This document shows, one piece after another, positions 9,986 to 19,794 of a DNA stretch of 64,000 nt. The stretch is from Georgfuchsia toluolica (GTDB lineage: Bacteria > Pseudomonadota > Gammaproteobacteria > Burkholderiales > Rhodocyclaceae). The position numbers and the translations under genes were made by a program. The first letter of the stretch is position 1. Every line of letters starts with the position of its first letter. The notes beneath the pieces are model-generated. The model saw nothing but the letters and a program-made list of their open reading frames with translations. It was not told where the DNA came from and did no database searches. The DNA lies in the NCBI RefSeq assembly GCF_907163265.1, contig NZ_CAJQUM010000001.1:1736001-1800000 (forward strand). The letters run 5' to 3'.

Positions 9986-11359
9986 CTAAGCCTCTTTTGG
10001 ACGAACAACAATATGGAAAAGGCCAAATGCTGTCGATATGTACATCACATATCCAAAAACATCACGTATTTTGGCAAACGCATCACACCAGCCAGTTAAC
10101 GTTCTAGTCACTGTGCCTATAGTGAATGTCCTGTCCGTACAGGTACCATTAGTTGACGGTGGTGTTGGCAATCCATCAAATTGAAGAGCACCACCCTCGT
10201 TCGAACCGCCATTAGTACCTATTGCTGAAATCGCATTGTTGTGATCTGTCGCCTTGCTGTTGTAATCCGTAATAGCGCCGGACAATGAACCATCAAGAGC
10301 CGATGGATTTGTATTTAAATCATTATGTATAGTGTCTAGTCTTGAAGTCACACCGCTCATATCAGTACTAGTGCCACTACCAGATGGGGCTACCGCATTA
10401 GCTGTTCCGTTACTGTATGTGCCTACCGTACTTCCTGCACCCGATGCTGTTTGCAATGTAGTACCAGTGACCGTAGTAGCTCCTGTTGTTCCATCCGGCA
10501 CCGATGTAGTAGCCGTTTCCTGCTGAGTGTAAAGACCGTTATTCGAGGTACGAGTAATAGTGGCAACATTAGTCGAAGTATTTAATGTGAATACTGTTTG
10601 CGTATTGCCATCAGGGGAGGTAATTGTGAGCGTATTGGTTGACTTAACAACTTGTTTGTTGGTCGGCAAACAATCCGGATCGTAGGCATCAGCTGACCAT
10701 CCCGAACTAGGAACACGTAGCCAGACACATTTACCGTCTGACGGCTTCCACTGGTTGCCGGGCGTAGCAGGAACACAATTAGAACCGGAGGCCGTATAGC
10801 CAGTAGGACATGACGATGTATTAGTATTAACACATGAATTTGATCCACTACAGGTCGAGCCGGGATAAGCAGCCATACAAGCCGAACCCGGATACTGAAC
10901 ACCCAAGCCACCATTACAAGCTGTAAATACGGCTCCACCTAGTGCAGTTAAACTCGCAGCCCAATAATTACCCGCATCAGTTGCAGACGCAAAACCGCTT
11001 TTCGTGGTGATTAAAGTTCCACCAACAACATCATACGTATTTTGTTTTGGGATGGTTGGCGCAGCTGGTTGAATCGAAGGCGCTACCGGCGCTGTCCATC
11101 CAGATGGAGTATCTAAAGGTGCCTTTGGATTGATTTGCACCTGTAACACAGGAGAGCCACTTGGAGCGCCACTGGTTGAATCCGCATAGGGATTAGTGTA
11201 GTCACTGTAGAACTTCCAAAACAACACCGCACCATGGAGCGCAACACTGGCTATTAACGCTTCCGTTAAACCGACTTGTGCACGTACCGACTGGACAGTT
11301 CCCGCTAAGATAAATATCGGAATGAATACGCACAATAAGTATTTTTTTATTCTTATCAT
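9986..11359 (-). CDS. pIII-like adsorption protein (TspB-related)
   Basis: Virion-tip protein expected to bind the host receptor, often a pilus. The 457-residue product starts at the ATG preceded by GGAG, with a signal peptide (KKYLLCVFIPIFILAGTVQS, cleavage after VRA). The long middle part is rich in Thr, Ser, Gly, Asn and Pro with paired cysteines (CNGGLG, CSGSNSC, CPTGYTASGSNC). The C-terminal domain has two Cys, WCDAFAKIRDVFG, and a membrane anchor YVMYISTAFGLFHIVV. This end resembles Neisseria TspB and inovirus pIII proteins. The middle region is likely the variable receptor-binding part. Confidence 0.83.
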   Translation of the reverse strand: MIRIKKYLLCVFIPIFILAGTVQSVRAQVGLTEALIASVALHGAVLFWKFYSDYTNPYADSTSGAPSGSPVLQVQINPKAPLDTPSGWTAPVAPSIQPAAPTIPKQNTYDVVGGTLITTKSGFASATDAGNYWAASLTALGGAVFTACNGGLGVQYPGSACMAAYPGSTCSGSNSCVNTNTSSCPTGYTASGSNCVPATPGNQWKPSDGKCVWLRVPSSGWSADAYDPDCLPTNKQVVKSTNTLTITSPDGNTQTVFTLNTSTNVATITRTSNNGLYTQQETATTSVPDGTTGATTVTGTTLQTASGAGSTVGTYSNGTANAVAPSGSGTSTDMSGVTSRLDTIHNDLNTNPSALDGSLSGAITDYNSKATDHNNAISAIGTNGGSNEGGALQFDGLPTPPSTNGTCTDRTFTIGTVTRTLTGWCDAFAKIRDVFGYVMYISTAFGLFHIVVRPKEA

Positions 11360-11363
11360 CTTT

Positions 11364-11501
11364 TCATTCTCCGCGTATGTCGCGCAACGTAATGCAAGGA
11401 AAACCTGTTGTAGTACATTCATCGACCACACTGGCTGTAGAACATGAAGTAAGCGTCAGGACGCTTAATAAGGCCAGTAGAAAACGCCCTGACGTTTTCA
11501 T
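11364..11501 (-). CDS. small inovirus lipoprotein (45 aa)
   Basis: A 45-residue product, MKTSGRFLLALLSVLTLTSC then a short polar tail. It has a short basic N terminus, a hydrophobic core and a lipobox LTSC, so it is probably cleaved and lipidated, leaving a mature peptide of about 25 residues with two further Cys. It sits 4 bases before the pIII-like gene and 2 bases after the coat gene, in the same transcript. I know no named family; an entry-exclusion or envelope role would be a guess. Confidence 0.6.
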   Translation of the reverse strand: MKTSGRFLLALLSVLTLTSCSTASVVDECTTTGFPCITLRDIRGE

Positions 11502-11503
11502 GC

Positions 11504-11812
11504 TCAGGTACCCTTGTTGGTGCCCTTCTTGAACAGCTTGAACAGCACAATGCCGCCAAAGCAGATCATGCCGATGGTCCACATCCAAGCAATGACTTCC
11601 GTCGCTTGAGCAGTGAAGGCAGTTTGGAAGTCCTGAGCAGCTTGTGGAAGCGTGCTGGTGGCATTGGCCTGAATCGTCAGCATCGTGCCACCAACAGCAC
11701 CGCTGATCTGTACCAGCTTGCCGTCGACATACTCATAGCAAACACCAGCAGCCTCCTTGACACGCGAATAGCCAGCTTCGGCCATCGCGACAACAGATTG
11801 ACGCAATTTCAT
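11504..11812 (-). CDS. major coat protein, pVIII-like
   Basis: A 102-residue precursor whose last 50 residues have the classical filamentous coat plan. An amphipathic acidic/polar segment (AAQDFQTAFTAQATEVIAW) leads to a membrane helix (WTIGMICFGGIVLFKLF) and a basic C terminus (KKGTNKGT) that would contact DNA. I chose the ATG at 11812, which has AAGGGA before it. An alternative ATG at 11827 overlaps the stop of the preceding small ORF and adds 5 residues. The leader is unusually long and only mildly hydrophobic, so the processing site is unclear. Confidence 0.82.
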   Translation of the reverse strand: MKLRQSVVAMAEAGYSRVKEAAGVCYEYVDGKLVQISGAVGGTMLTIQANATSTLPQAAQDFQTAFTAQATEVIAWMWTIGMICFGGIVLFKLFKKGTNKGT

Positions 11813-11826
11813 TTTGTTCCCTTTCA

Positions 11827-11946
11827 TCAATTGCCCGCGTTTTCTACTGCTCTTTTGAAGTAGGTGTAAATGAACCCACTTCCAAACCCGAGAAGCCACG
11901 CGGTAAAAAGCTCCCCGATAAATTCTGCTATCTGTGCGGTTGTCAT
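11827..11946 (-). CDS. tiny inovirus membrane protein C (39 aa)
   Basis: A 39-codon frame encoding MTTAQIAEFIGELFTAWLLG and a following hydrophobic stretch, GFGSGFIYTYF, with a short basic end. Its ATG overlaps the stop of the previous tiny ORF (ATGA), and its stop overlaps a possible start of the coat gene (TGATG). Size and hydrophobicity resemble pVII/pIX-type or small coat proteins of filamentous phages. No homolog is recognised by name. Confidence 0.68.
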   Translation of the reverse strand: MTTAQIAEFIGELFTAWLLGFGSGFIYTYFKRAVENAGN

Positions 11947-12032
11947 ACCTTGATACTCGTCATTAGTCCGAGAGCAAAGGAAATAAATAGTCCAATGCCA
12001 TAGAGGATGTCTTGCACTGAGAAGGCGTCCAT
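11943..12032 (-). CDS. tiny inovirus membrane protein B (29 aa)
   Basis: A 29-codon frame, MDAFSVQDILYGIGLFISFA followed by LGLMTSIKV. It is one membrane helix with a short acidic N terminus and a single basic residue at the end, the charge pattern of pVII/pIX minor coat proteins. Start and stop overlap both neighbours (TAATG upstream, ATGA downstream), so translation of the three small genes is probably coupled. Confidence 0.65.
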   Translation of the reverse strand: MDAFSVQDILYGIGLFISFALGLMTSIKV

Positions 12033-12157
12033 TAGCTAATAGCTCCTAATGTGTAGAAAACCCCACCAGCAAAGGACAATACCAATGACAGAAGAAACAA
12101 ACTGACATAGGTCATGTCTGCCCAGAATGCGTCAAAGCTGGTGGGAGGACGGTGCAT
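12032..12157 (-). CDS. tiny inovirus membrane protein A (41 aa)
   Basis: A 41-codon frame whose ATG overlaps the TAA of the ssDNA-binding protein gene. It has a polar N terminus (MHRPPTSFDAFWADMTYVSL) and one hydrophobic helix (FLLSLVLSFAGGVFYTLGAI). It is the first of three consecutive overlapping micro-ORFs between the ssDNA-binding protein and the major coat gene, the position of gVII and gIX in Ff phages. Role inferred from position. Confidence 0.65.
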   Translation of the reverse strand: MHRPPTSFDAFWADMTYVSLFLLSLVLSFAGGVFYTLGAIS

Positions 12158-12495
12158 TAGGCGGCTTTCTTCGCAGGCTCAACACGCTGCATTGGCCGCA
12201 CATCCATACAGACCTGAACAACACCACCGGCACCGTCCGTTTCTTGATCAATCACTATCTCAGCGGAAAACGGCGTTTCCAGATGTTTGATCTTCTTTAC
12301 TACCTCGGCACTTGCGCACTTGATCGGCGCACTGGCATAGCCTTTGGCGAAGCCTTCGCCATTCTCGCCACCAAAACCGTCCTTTTTTGAGTTCTTGAGG
12401 TTCGATTCGAGATACAACGTGCCAACGTCGAGTTGCTTGTCGGCCGACTTCCACCATTTGAAGCCTGTTACCTTACCTTGGGTGATCATTTCCAT
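12157..12495 (-). CDS. phage single-stranded DNA-binding protein (gpV-like)
   Basis: A 112-residue protein starting at the ATG with AGGAG upstream. It begins MEMITQGKVTGFKWWKSADK and has an OB-fold-like pattern with aromatic and basic residues, ending in a basic tail RVEPAKKAA. In filamentous phages this protein coats the progeny plus strand and switches replication toward packaging. The assignment relies on size, composition and its place directly after the replication gene; sequence similarity within this class is often weak. Confidence 0.72.
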   Translation of the reverse strand: MEMITQGKVTGFKWWKSADKQLDVGTLYLESNLKNSKKDGFGGENGEGFAKGYASAPIKCASAEVVKKIKHLETPFSAEIVIDQETDGAGGVVQVCMDVRPMQRVEPAKKAA

Positions 12496-12566
12496 TTTGA
12501 ATTCTCCTAGTAGTTGCACCCTTCCTCATATGAACCGCGCCGGGTACGAACGCGGAGAGTAAAAAT

Positions 12567-13574
12567 CTATCCGTAGCGCTTGCGATACCAGTCCGGCGCG
12601 ACCAGCGGCATGATTTCGATGTGCTTGATCTTCGGGCGCAGATGTTCAACCTTGCAACGCGTCGATATGTCAATGCCGTATTTGAGCAACTCACGTCTGT
12701 GGCGCTGGTATGTACGCAACGGCATCGACGTTGCCAAATCAACACCATCCCGCCAATCCTTTGCTGTCGCCCGATATGTACGCGGCAAATCATTGAAATC
12801 ATCAAAAGACAATTTGTCCGTAAGCACTAATTCAGAACGTTCGCGATACAACTGCACCAATGTGCCCATGTTCATTTCTCCCATGAAGCGATAACCTTTT
12901 TGCGTCAGGTAACGAGTCTTTAAACTGAGTTCGTGACGTCCGACTCCACCATCACGGCAAAGCTGTATTACATCAGCATCATAATGACAAGCGGTTTTCT
13001 TGCGCGACTCTATCTCACGCAATTTGTCGTAAAACTTCTCATAGACATATTGGGAACCTTCGCCCCATGAAATCGTGCCGCCATCAGGCGAGATACCAAC
13101 CTTCAAACGTCCATGCTGTTGTGAAGAAAGCCAGCCCATGAAGGCGGTCAGGTTGTCTCTGCCAAACAACCAATAGTTACGAGTCAGGTCAATGCGTGTA
13201 TTGATGGCACCCGACCACTGCAAGTGGTTATCACCAGCGTAGTAAAAGCACTCGCCTTTACTGAATGATGGAAGGCCATAGTCATGAAGCACATCATTCC
13301 AACGTGCCACACACTGTTCGTAAGAGAAACCAAAAAGATTGTCCGGACGCCGGAAACGGCCAATATTTCCAGAAACCTCTACTTTGGTTCCATCACATCT
13401 AAGGCGCAGCTTCGTTTCGTATGAGCCTTCGATCTGGATAGCCCGATCCGTCGTCCACTCAACATTGCCGTCCTCATCAACCGCCCAGACACAACCTTTA
13501 TTGATTCGAGGCAATTGCTCACCTGAATGCACTTGGTACATTGAGAGCCAATCGACAAAGATGGAGGAATCCAC
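12567..13574 (-). CDS. inovirus replication initiation protein (gpII / Phage_CRI-like)
   Basis: Rolling-circle initiator expected to nick the plus strand at the phage origin. The 335-residue protein starts SIFVDWLSMYQVH and contains INTRIDLTRNYW (His-less strand typical of this group), a region with Tyr residues (GSQYVYEKFYDKLREIES) that probably includes the nicking Tyr, and RHELSLKTRYL. The start is GTG placed immediately after the stop of the upstream small ORF (TAGGTG), which implies coupling. The family match to phage/plasmid replication protein II/X is confident; the exact catalytic Tyr is not. Confidence 0.87.
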   Translation of the reverse strand: MDSSIFVDWLSMYQVHSGEQLPRINKGCVWAVDEDGNVEWTTDRAIQIEGSYETKLRLRCDGTKVEVSGNIGRFRRPDNLFGFSYEQCVARWNDVLHDYGLPSFSKGECFYYAGDNHLQWSGAINTRIDLTRNYWLFGRDNLTAFMGWLSSQQHGRLKVGISPDGGTISWGEGSQYVYEKFYDKLREIESRKKTACHYDADVIQLCRDGGVGRHELSLKTRYLTQKGYRFMGEMNMGTLVQLYRERSELVLTDKLSFDDFNDLPRTYRATAKDWRDGVDLATSMPLRTYQRHRRELLKYGIDISTRCKVEHLRPKIKHIEIMPLVAPDWYRKRYG

Positions 13575-13823
13575 CTACTTTGACCCTGCCACCGCGCCAT
13601 TTTTGGCATCTACTTTACGTGTTACTGGTACGTAAAGCGCCGGGCGGGGGTGGGGGACTCCTCCGTCGCCCCGCTTCCCCGCCCGGCGCATCCGGTCGAG
13701 GACAAGGCCGAAATAGAGCTCGGGCTGTTCGGCTAGGAGTTGAAAAGGGAATAGATCATCCTGCTTTGCCTTCTGGCGGAACGCTAGGCCGGCTTTGCTG
13801 GCCTTCTTGATTCTGACTGGCAT
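13575..13823 (-). CDS. small basic protein preceding the inovirus rep gene
   Basis: An 82-residue basic protein (MPVRIKKASKAGLAFRQKAK...) with AGGGGG at good spacing before its ATG and its stop abutting the rep start. It is the first gene of the leftward phage transcript, directly under the promoter at 13918-13946. I recognise no family. High Lys/Arg content and position suggest DNA binding or a regulatory role in replication, but this is a guess. Confidence 0.6.
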   Translation of the reverse strand: MPVRIKKASKAGLAFRQKAKQDDLFPFQLLAEQPELYFGLVLDRMRRAGKRGDGGVPHPRPALYVPVTRKVDAKNGAVAGSK

Positions 13824-13841
13824 GAATCCCCCTGTTGCTGC

Positions 13842-13870
13842 TTGACAGGCCCGCCTGTGAGGCTTATAAG
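13842..13870 (+). promoter_or_regulatory. sigma-70 promoter for the inovirus repressor gene
   Basis: TTGACA (13842-13847), a 17-base spacer and TATAAG (13865-13870): a near-consensus promoter. Transcription would start near 13877 and run rightward to the gene at 13964, crossing the operator-like repeats. Confidence 0.8.
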
Positions 13871-13882
13871 GCGGCTATGCAG

Positions 13883-13940
13883 TCAAATCTGATAGACGAT
13901 CAAATTTGATAGGCCGCAACATATAACGATCAATTTTGAT
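13883..13940. promoter_or_regulatory. three operator-like palindromes between divergent phage promoters
   Basis: TCAAATCTGA (13883-13892), ATCAAATTTGAT (13899-13910, perfect) and ATCAATTTTGAT (13929-13940, near-perfect) share one consensus. The first lies just past the rightward start site, the second at the leftward start site, and the third inside the leftward promoter spacer. This is the layout for a repressor controlling both directions. Confidence 0.75.
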
Positions 13941-13946
13941 TGTCAA
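13918..13946 (-). promoter_or_regulatory. leftward sigma-70 promoter of the inovirus replication/structural genes
   Basis: On the minus strand TTGACA (13946-13941), a 17-base spacer and TATGTT (13923-13918). The spacer contains one operator palindrome, and another follows the -10 box, so a bound repressor would block it. Confidence 0.7.
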
Positions 13947-13963
13947 TACCCCTAGGAGAAATA

Positions 13964-15781
<1,818 letters not shown>

Positions 15782-15854
15782 CGCCGTCTCACCACATTCA
15801 AACATGCTTATCGTACCGCGTAACGATTGCTGCCACGTAAATTCGACCGCAACT

Positions 15855-16631
15855 TCATGAAATCGTTCGCCACTCGCTGCCCTGATCCTGTGAGGCGATG
15901 CCAATCCATGCCGGATCGCAGTCGAGGATCGCGGCCAGCGCCGCCCCCGCCAAAGCCGGCGTATTGTTGTGCTCGCTGAGGTGGGCGGCAAGCACATGCT
16001 GGAGACGCTTTCGATCCAGCCGCGCCAGTATTTCCGCCGCCGCACTATTCTCAAGGTGACCAAGCCGTCCAGCGATACGCTGTTTGAGCGCAAACGGGTA
16101 ATTACCACTGGCCAACATTTGCGCATCATGATTGCATTCGAGTACCAGTGCATCACAGACGGAAAGCATGTCGATCACATGCGGAGTTGCCACGCCGATA
16201 TCGGTCAGCATGCCAAAGCGCCGGCAACCATCACTGAGCGTAAATTGGACCGGCTCGCGCGCATCGTGCGGCACCGGAAACGGCCGTACTTCAAAGTCGC
16301 CGATTTCGAACGGCGCATGGCCGTCGATAAGACGAATATCGAGATTGTCTGCGGAATCCCCCTGGCGCAGCCCCGCGCTGCAGGTACCGTGCGTCATATA
16401 GAGTGGAATGTCGTGGCGTCGCGCGCAGGCGGCAGCGCCGCCAATATGGTCGCTATGTTCGTGCGTAACCAGAATCGCGTCAACAACGTCGGTTGCAAGG
16501 TCAAGGCGGCCAAGGCGCCGTGCCAGTTCACGCTGACCAAAGCCGCAATCGATCAGCACGGTCGTCCGCGCCGTCTGGACAACCATCGCATTACCGCGAC
16601 TGCCGCTGCCCAGGGCTGCAAAACGAATCAC
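15855..16631 (-). CDS. MBL-fold metallo-hydrolase (YycJ/WalJ-like)
   Basis: A 258-residue cytoplasmic metallo-beta-lactamase-fold enzyme with the THEHSDHIGG zinc motif, PVPHDAREPV, a TDIG strand and HLSEHNNTP near the end, close to YycJ-type 5'-3' exonuclease-like hydrolases. The GTG start at 16631 has AGGGAG five bases upstream; the alternative ATG at 16691 lacks such a site. The first residues VIRFAALGSGSRGNA are typical. Substrate is not determined by sequence. Confidence 0.88.
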   Translation of the reverse strand: MIRFAALGSGSRGNAMVVQTARTTVLIDCGFGQRELARRLGRLDLATDVVDAILVTHEHSDHIGGAAACARRHDIPLYMTHGTCSAGLRQGDSADNLDIRLIDGHAPFEIGDFEVRPFPVPHDAREPVQFTLSDGCRRFGMLTDIGVATPHVIDMLSVCDALVLECNHDAQMLASGNYPFALKQRIAGRLGHLENSAAAEILARLDRKRLQHVLAAHLSEHNNTPALAGAALAAILDCDPAWIGIASQDQGSEWRTIS

Positions 16632-16777
16632 GCGTCTCCCTTTCTTTGTTTCGGAAATCGAAGCCCATTCTACGAAATCCTCGGGAAACATTATGCAGAA
16701 AAGCCTGTCTGCCTGCCCTGTTTTATCCGTAAAGCCAAGGCGTATAATCGGCGCCGGAAACTATTATATGGATCAAG

Positions 16778-17089
16778 ATGGACACGCCAAAAAACGAACT
16801 TCGTCAGCGCTTGCGTGAATTGCTTTCGGTTCCTGAACGGGAACGTACTGATCCGCAATGGGATGAAATTATCGAGCTGGAGATTCGTCTTGCGCCGGGC
16901 AACCAGATCGACAGCAACCGTAACGGCGATCCGGTTCCCAACGGCCAGAACTTCCGTCCCCGCCCCCCCAACAAGGGCCACCAGAACCCGCGCAAACAGG
17001 GACGGCGGCCGAACAAGGGCTACCCGCCACGCAGCGGTGGAGGCGGTAGCGGTGGCGGCAATACCCCACCCCAATCCACGCCCCAATAG
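16778..17089 (+). CDS. small disordered Pro/Gly-rich protein
   Basis: A 103-residue product. The first 40 residues are helical and charged (MDTPKNELRQRLRELLSVPE...). The rest is low-complexity, basic and rich in Pro, Asn, Gly and Arg (RPRPPNKGHQNPRKQGRRPN), ending in GGGG/SGGG runs. A perfect TATAAT lies 30 bases upstream, and a strong terminator follows, so it is a monocistronic transcribed unit. The basic tail suggests nucleic-acid binding. I recognise no named family. Confidence 0.65.
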   Translation: MDTPKNELRQRLRELLSVPERERTDPQWDEIIELEIRLAPGNQIDSNRNGDPVPNGQNFRPRPPNKGHQNPRKQGRRPNKGYPPRSGGGGSGGGNTPPQSTPQ

Positions 17090-17110
17090 TTTCGTCCTTG
17101 CGAACTTCTT

Positions 17111-17134
17111 GAAAGCCGCCGCTGGCGGCTTTTT
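17111..17134 (+). terminator. terminator after the Pro/Gly-rich protein gene
   Basis: Stem AAAGCCGCC/GGCGGCTTT with a GCT loop and a T6 tract, ending 46 bases before modA. Confidence 0.9.
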
Positions 17135-17179
17135 TGTTAGACTCGTCGAGTCACACACTTTGATCGCAAAGAGGACGTC

Positions 17180-17941
17180 TTGAGGCGCTTTATATTATCG
17201 GCCGTGCTGGCGTTTCATATGCTGGCGTCCTTTGCAGCCCTGGCTGACGAGATCTCCGTCGCCGTCGCCGCCAACTTCACCGAACCGATGAAGAAAATCG
17301 CCGCCGGATTCGAAAAGACCAGCGGCAACAAGGTATTGCTCAGTTTCGGCGCCACCGGCAAGTTCTGCGCCCAGATCAAGGCCGGCGCGCCCTTTGAGGT
17401 GCTGCTCGCCGCTGACGACGAAACCCCCAGCAAGCTGGAGCGGGAAGGGGCGGCAGTGAAGAGCAGCCGCTTTACCTATGCCATTGGCAAACTCGTGCTG
17501 TGGTCGGCCAAGGAGGCGATTGTTGATGGCAATGGCGATGTATTGAAGCGCGGCGGGTTCGATCACTTGGCTATCGCCAACCCCAAGCTCGCCCCCTATG
17601 GTGCCGCCGCGGTGGAAACGATGAAGGCACTCGGCAGTTACGATACGCTGGCACCGAAGTTCGTGCAGGGCGAGAGCATCGCGCAGACCTATCAGTTCGT
17701 CGCCACCGGCAATGCCCTGCTCGGCTTCGTTGCCCTGTCGCAAGTCATCGGCGGAGATGGCAAGCTCAAGTCGGGATCGATGTGGCTCGTGCCGGAAAAA
17801 TATTACGCGCCGATCCGCCAGGATGCGGTGCTGCTCGACAAGGGCAAGGACAGCGCGTCGGCGCAGGCGTTGTTGGCCTATCTCAGGAGTCCCGAGGCAC
17901 GGCGCATAATCCAGGCTTACGGCTATGCACTCGACAAATAA
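17180..17941 (+). CDS. modA: molybdate ABC transporter substrate-binding protein
   Basis: Periplasmic molybdate/tungstate-binding protein. The 253-residue precursor has a signal peptide ending in AALA, then DEISVAVAANFTEPMKKIAA (the AANFT ligand segment), SFGATGKFCAQIKAGAPF, and ANPKLAPYGAAAVE, the conserved oxyanion-binding pieces of ModA. The start is TTG with GAGGA upstream. First gene of modABC. I see no obvious ModE palindrome in the short upstream gap. Confidence 0.93.
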   Translation: MRRFILSAVLAFHMLASFAALADEISVAVAANFTEPMKKIAAGFEKTSGNKVLLSFGATGKFCAQIKAGAPFEVLLAADDETPSKLEREGAAVKSSRFTYAIGKLVLWSAKEAIVDGNGDVLKRGGFDHLAIANPKLAPYGAAAVETMKALGSYDTLAPKFVQGESIAQTYQFVATGNALLGFVALSQVIGGDGKLKSGSMWLVPEKYYAPIRQDAVLLDKGKDSASAQALLAYLRSPEARRIIQAYGYALDK

Positions 17942-17973
17942 GGCAAGCCCGTTGAACGTTTTTTCCTGACCCC

Positions 17974-18642
17974 ATGACGCCTGACGACTGTTCCGCCATC
18001 TGGTTGACGCTCAAGCTGGCCTCGGTGGTCACCTTGCTGCTGTTGCTGCTCGGTACCCCCTGCGCATGGTGGCTGGCGCGCACGCATTCGGCATGGAAAC
18101 GCCCCATCGCGGCCATCGTCACCCTGCCCCTGGTGCTGCCGCCCACTGTGCTCGGCTTCTACCTGCTTGTCGCGCTCGGCCCTGACGGCCCCTTGGGCAG
18201 GCTGACGCAATCGCTCGGCCTCGGCCTGTTGCCCTTTACCTTCGCCGGACTCGTCATCGCCTCGATCATTTACTCGCTGCCCTTTGCCGTACAGCCAATC
18301 CAGCAGGCCTTCGAAGCCATTGGCAAACAGCCGCTGGAAGCGGCCGCCACCTTGCGCGCCTCTCCGCTCGATACCTTTTTCTCCGTCGCTCTGCCACTGG
18401 CGCGGTCGGGGCTGATCACCGCCGCTGTGATGAGCTTCGCGCATACTATTGGCGAATTCGGCGTGGTGCTGATGATCGGCGGCAACATTCCCGGCGCAAC
18501 GCGCGTGCTTTCGGTGCAGATCTACGACCATGTAGAAGCGCTCGAATACACACAGAGCCACTGGCTCGCCGGTGGCCTGTTGCTGTTCAGCTTCGCCGCG
18601 CTGCTGGCGCTCACCCTGCTGAAGCGCGAGCAACGTGCATGA
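17974..18642 (+). CDS. modB: molybdate ABC transporter permease
   Basis: A 222-residue inner-membrane permease with about five helices. It has the ModB/CysTW loop with [20 protein letters not shown] (EAA motif contacting the ATPase) and [15 protein letters not shown]. It starts 32 bases after modA and overlaps modC by 4 bases (ATGA), so the three genes are one operon. Confidence 0.95.
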   Translation: MTPDDCSAIWLTLKLASVVTLLLLLLGTPCAWWLARTHSAWKRPIAAIVTLPLVLPPTVLGFYLLVALGPDGPLGRLTQSLGLGLLPFTFAGLVIASIIYSLPFAVQPIQQAFEAIGKQPLEAAATLRASPLDTFFSVALPLARSGLITAAVMSFAHTIGEFGVVLMIGGNIPGATRVLSVQIYDHVEALEYTQSHWLAGGLLLFSFAALLALTLLKREQRA

Positions 18643-19715
18643 ACGCAACCCTGTCCATCGACGCGCGTTTCCGCATGGCCTATCCGGGTTTCCTTCTGGA
18701 CATCGACCTGCAACTGCCGGCGCGCGGCGTGACGGCCTTCTTCGGCCCCTCCGGTTCGGGCAAGACCACACTGCTGCGCTGTATCGCCGGCCTGGAACGT
18801 CCGCCCCAAGGCTGCCTGCGCGTGAAGGGCGAGACCTGGCAGGATGGAAAAACCTTTCTCCCGCCCCACCGCCGGCCGATCGGCTATGTATTTCAGGAAG
18901 CCAACCTGTTCCCCCATCTCGACGTAGCGGGCAATCTCGATTTCGGCGCCCGACGCACCAGGGAAGACGCGCGCGACAGAAGCACCATCATCGAATTGCT
19001 GGGCATCGGCCATCTGCTTGACCGCGATGTGCAAGGGCTCTCCGGCGGCGAACGCCAGCGTGTCGCAATCGCCCGCGCGCTGCTGGCAGCGCCGCAACTG
19101 CTGCTGATGGACGAGCCTCTCGCCGCGCTTGAACGCGAGCGCAAGCGCGAGATCATGCCCTACCTCGAACGCCTGCATGACGAACTCGATATCCCGATTC
19201 TTTACGTCAGCCACGCGATCGACGAAGTATCGCGGCTGGCCGATCATCTGGTGCTGCTGGAACAGGGCCGTGCCATCGCCAGCGGACCGATGGGAGAAAT
19301 TGCCGCGCGGCTGGACCTGCCGCTGGCGCAGGACGATGACGCCAGCGTCATGATCGAGGCCACGGTCGGCGCGCATGATCACGACTATCATCTGACGCGG
19401 TTCGACTTCCCGGGCGGCTGCGTACATGCCGGCCTGCGCGAGCTGCCGCTCGCTCACCCGGCGCGCATCTCGATCCAGGCCCGCGACGTGAGCATTGCGC
19501 TCACGCCGGTTGAAGACAGCAGCATCCTCAATCGCCTGCCCGCCGTGATCGAAGCCTTTGCCGACGCGCGTCATCCCGCGCATCTGCTGGTGCGGCTCGA
19601 TGTGGGCGGAACGCCGCTGCTGGCCCGCATCACGCACCGCTCACGCGACCAACTCGGACTGAATGCAGGACAGCGCGTCTGGGCCCAGATCAAGACCGTG
19701 GCCCTGGTGGAATAA
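18639..19715 (+). CDS. modC: molybdate ABC transporter ATP-binding protein
   Basis: A 358-residue ATPase. Walker [11 protein letters not shown]-loop [10 protein letters not shown], signature LSGGERQRV, Walker [12 protein letters not shown], then the C-terminal mop/TOBE domain (from about residue 290, [14 protein letters not shown]...) that binds molybdate. Full length for ModC. Overlaps modB by 4 bases. Supplies molybdenum for molybdopterin enzymes, none of which is in the window. Confidence 0.95.
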   Translation: MNATLSIDARFRMAYPGFLLDIDLQLPARGVTAFFGPSGSGKTTLLRCIAGLERPPQGCLRVKGETWQDGKTFLPPHRRPIGYVFQEANLFPHLDVAGNLDFGARRTREDARDRSTIIELLGIGHLLDRDVQGLSGGERQRVAIARALLAAPQLLLMDEPLAALERERKREIMPYLERLHDELDIPILYVSHAIDEVSRLADHLVLLEQGRAIASGPMGEIAARLDLPLAQDDDASVMIEATVGAHDHDYHLTRFDFPGGCVHAGLRELPLAHPARISIQARDVSIALTPVEDSSILNRLPAVIEAFADARHPAHLLVRLDVGGTPLLARITHRSRDQLGLNAGQRVWAQIKTVALVE

Positions 19716-19794
19716 CAATCCGCTACAAAGTAGGCGACGATTTTTTTGCGCGCAGGAAAGCAGATTGCCGGCCGGGGCGAGTCCCGCCAAACGA

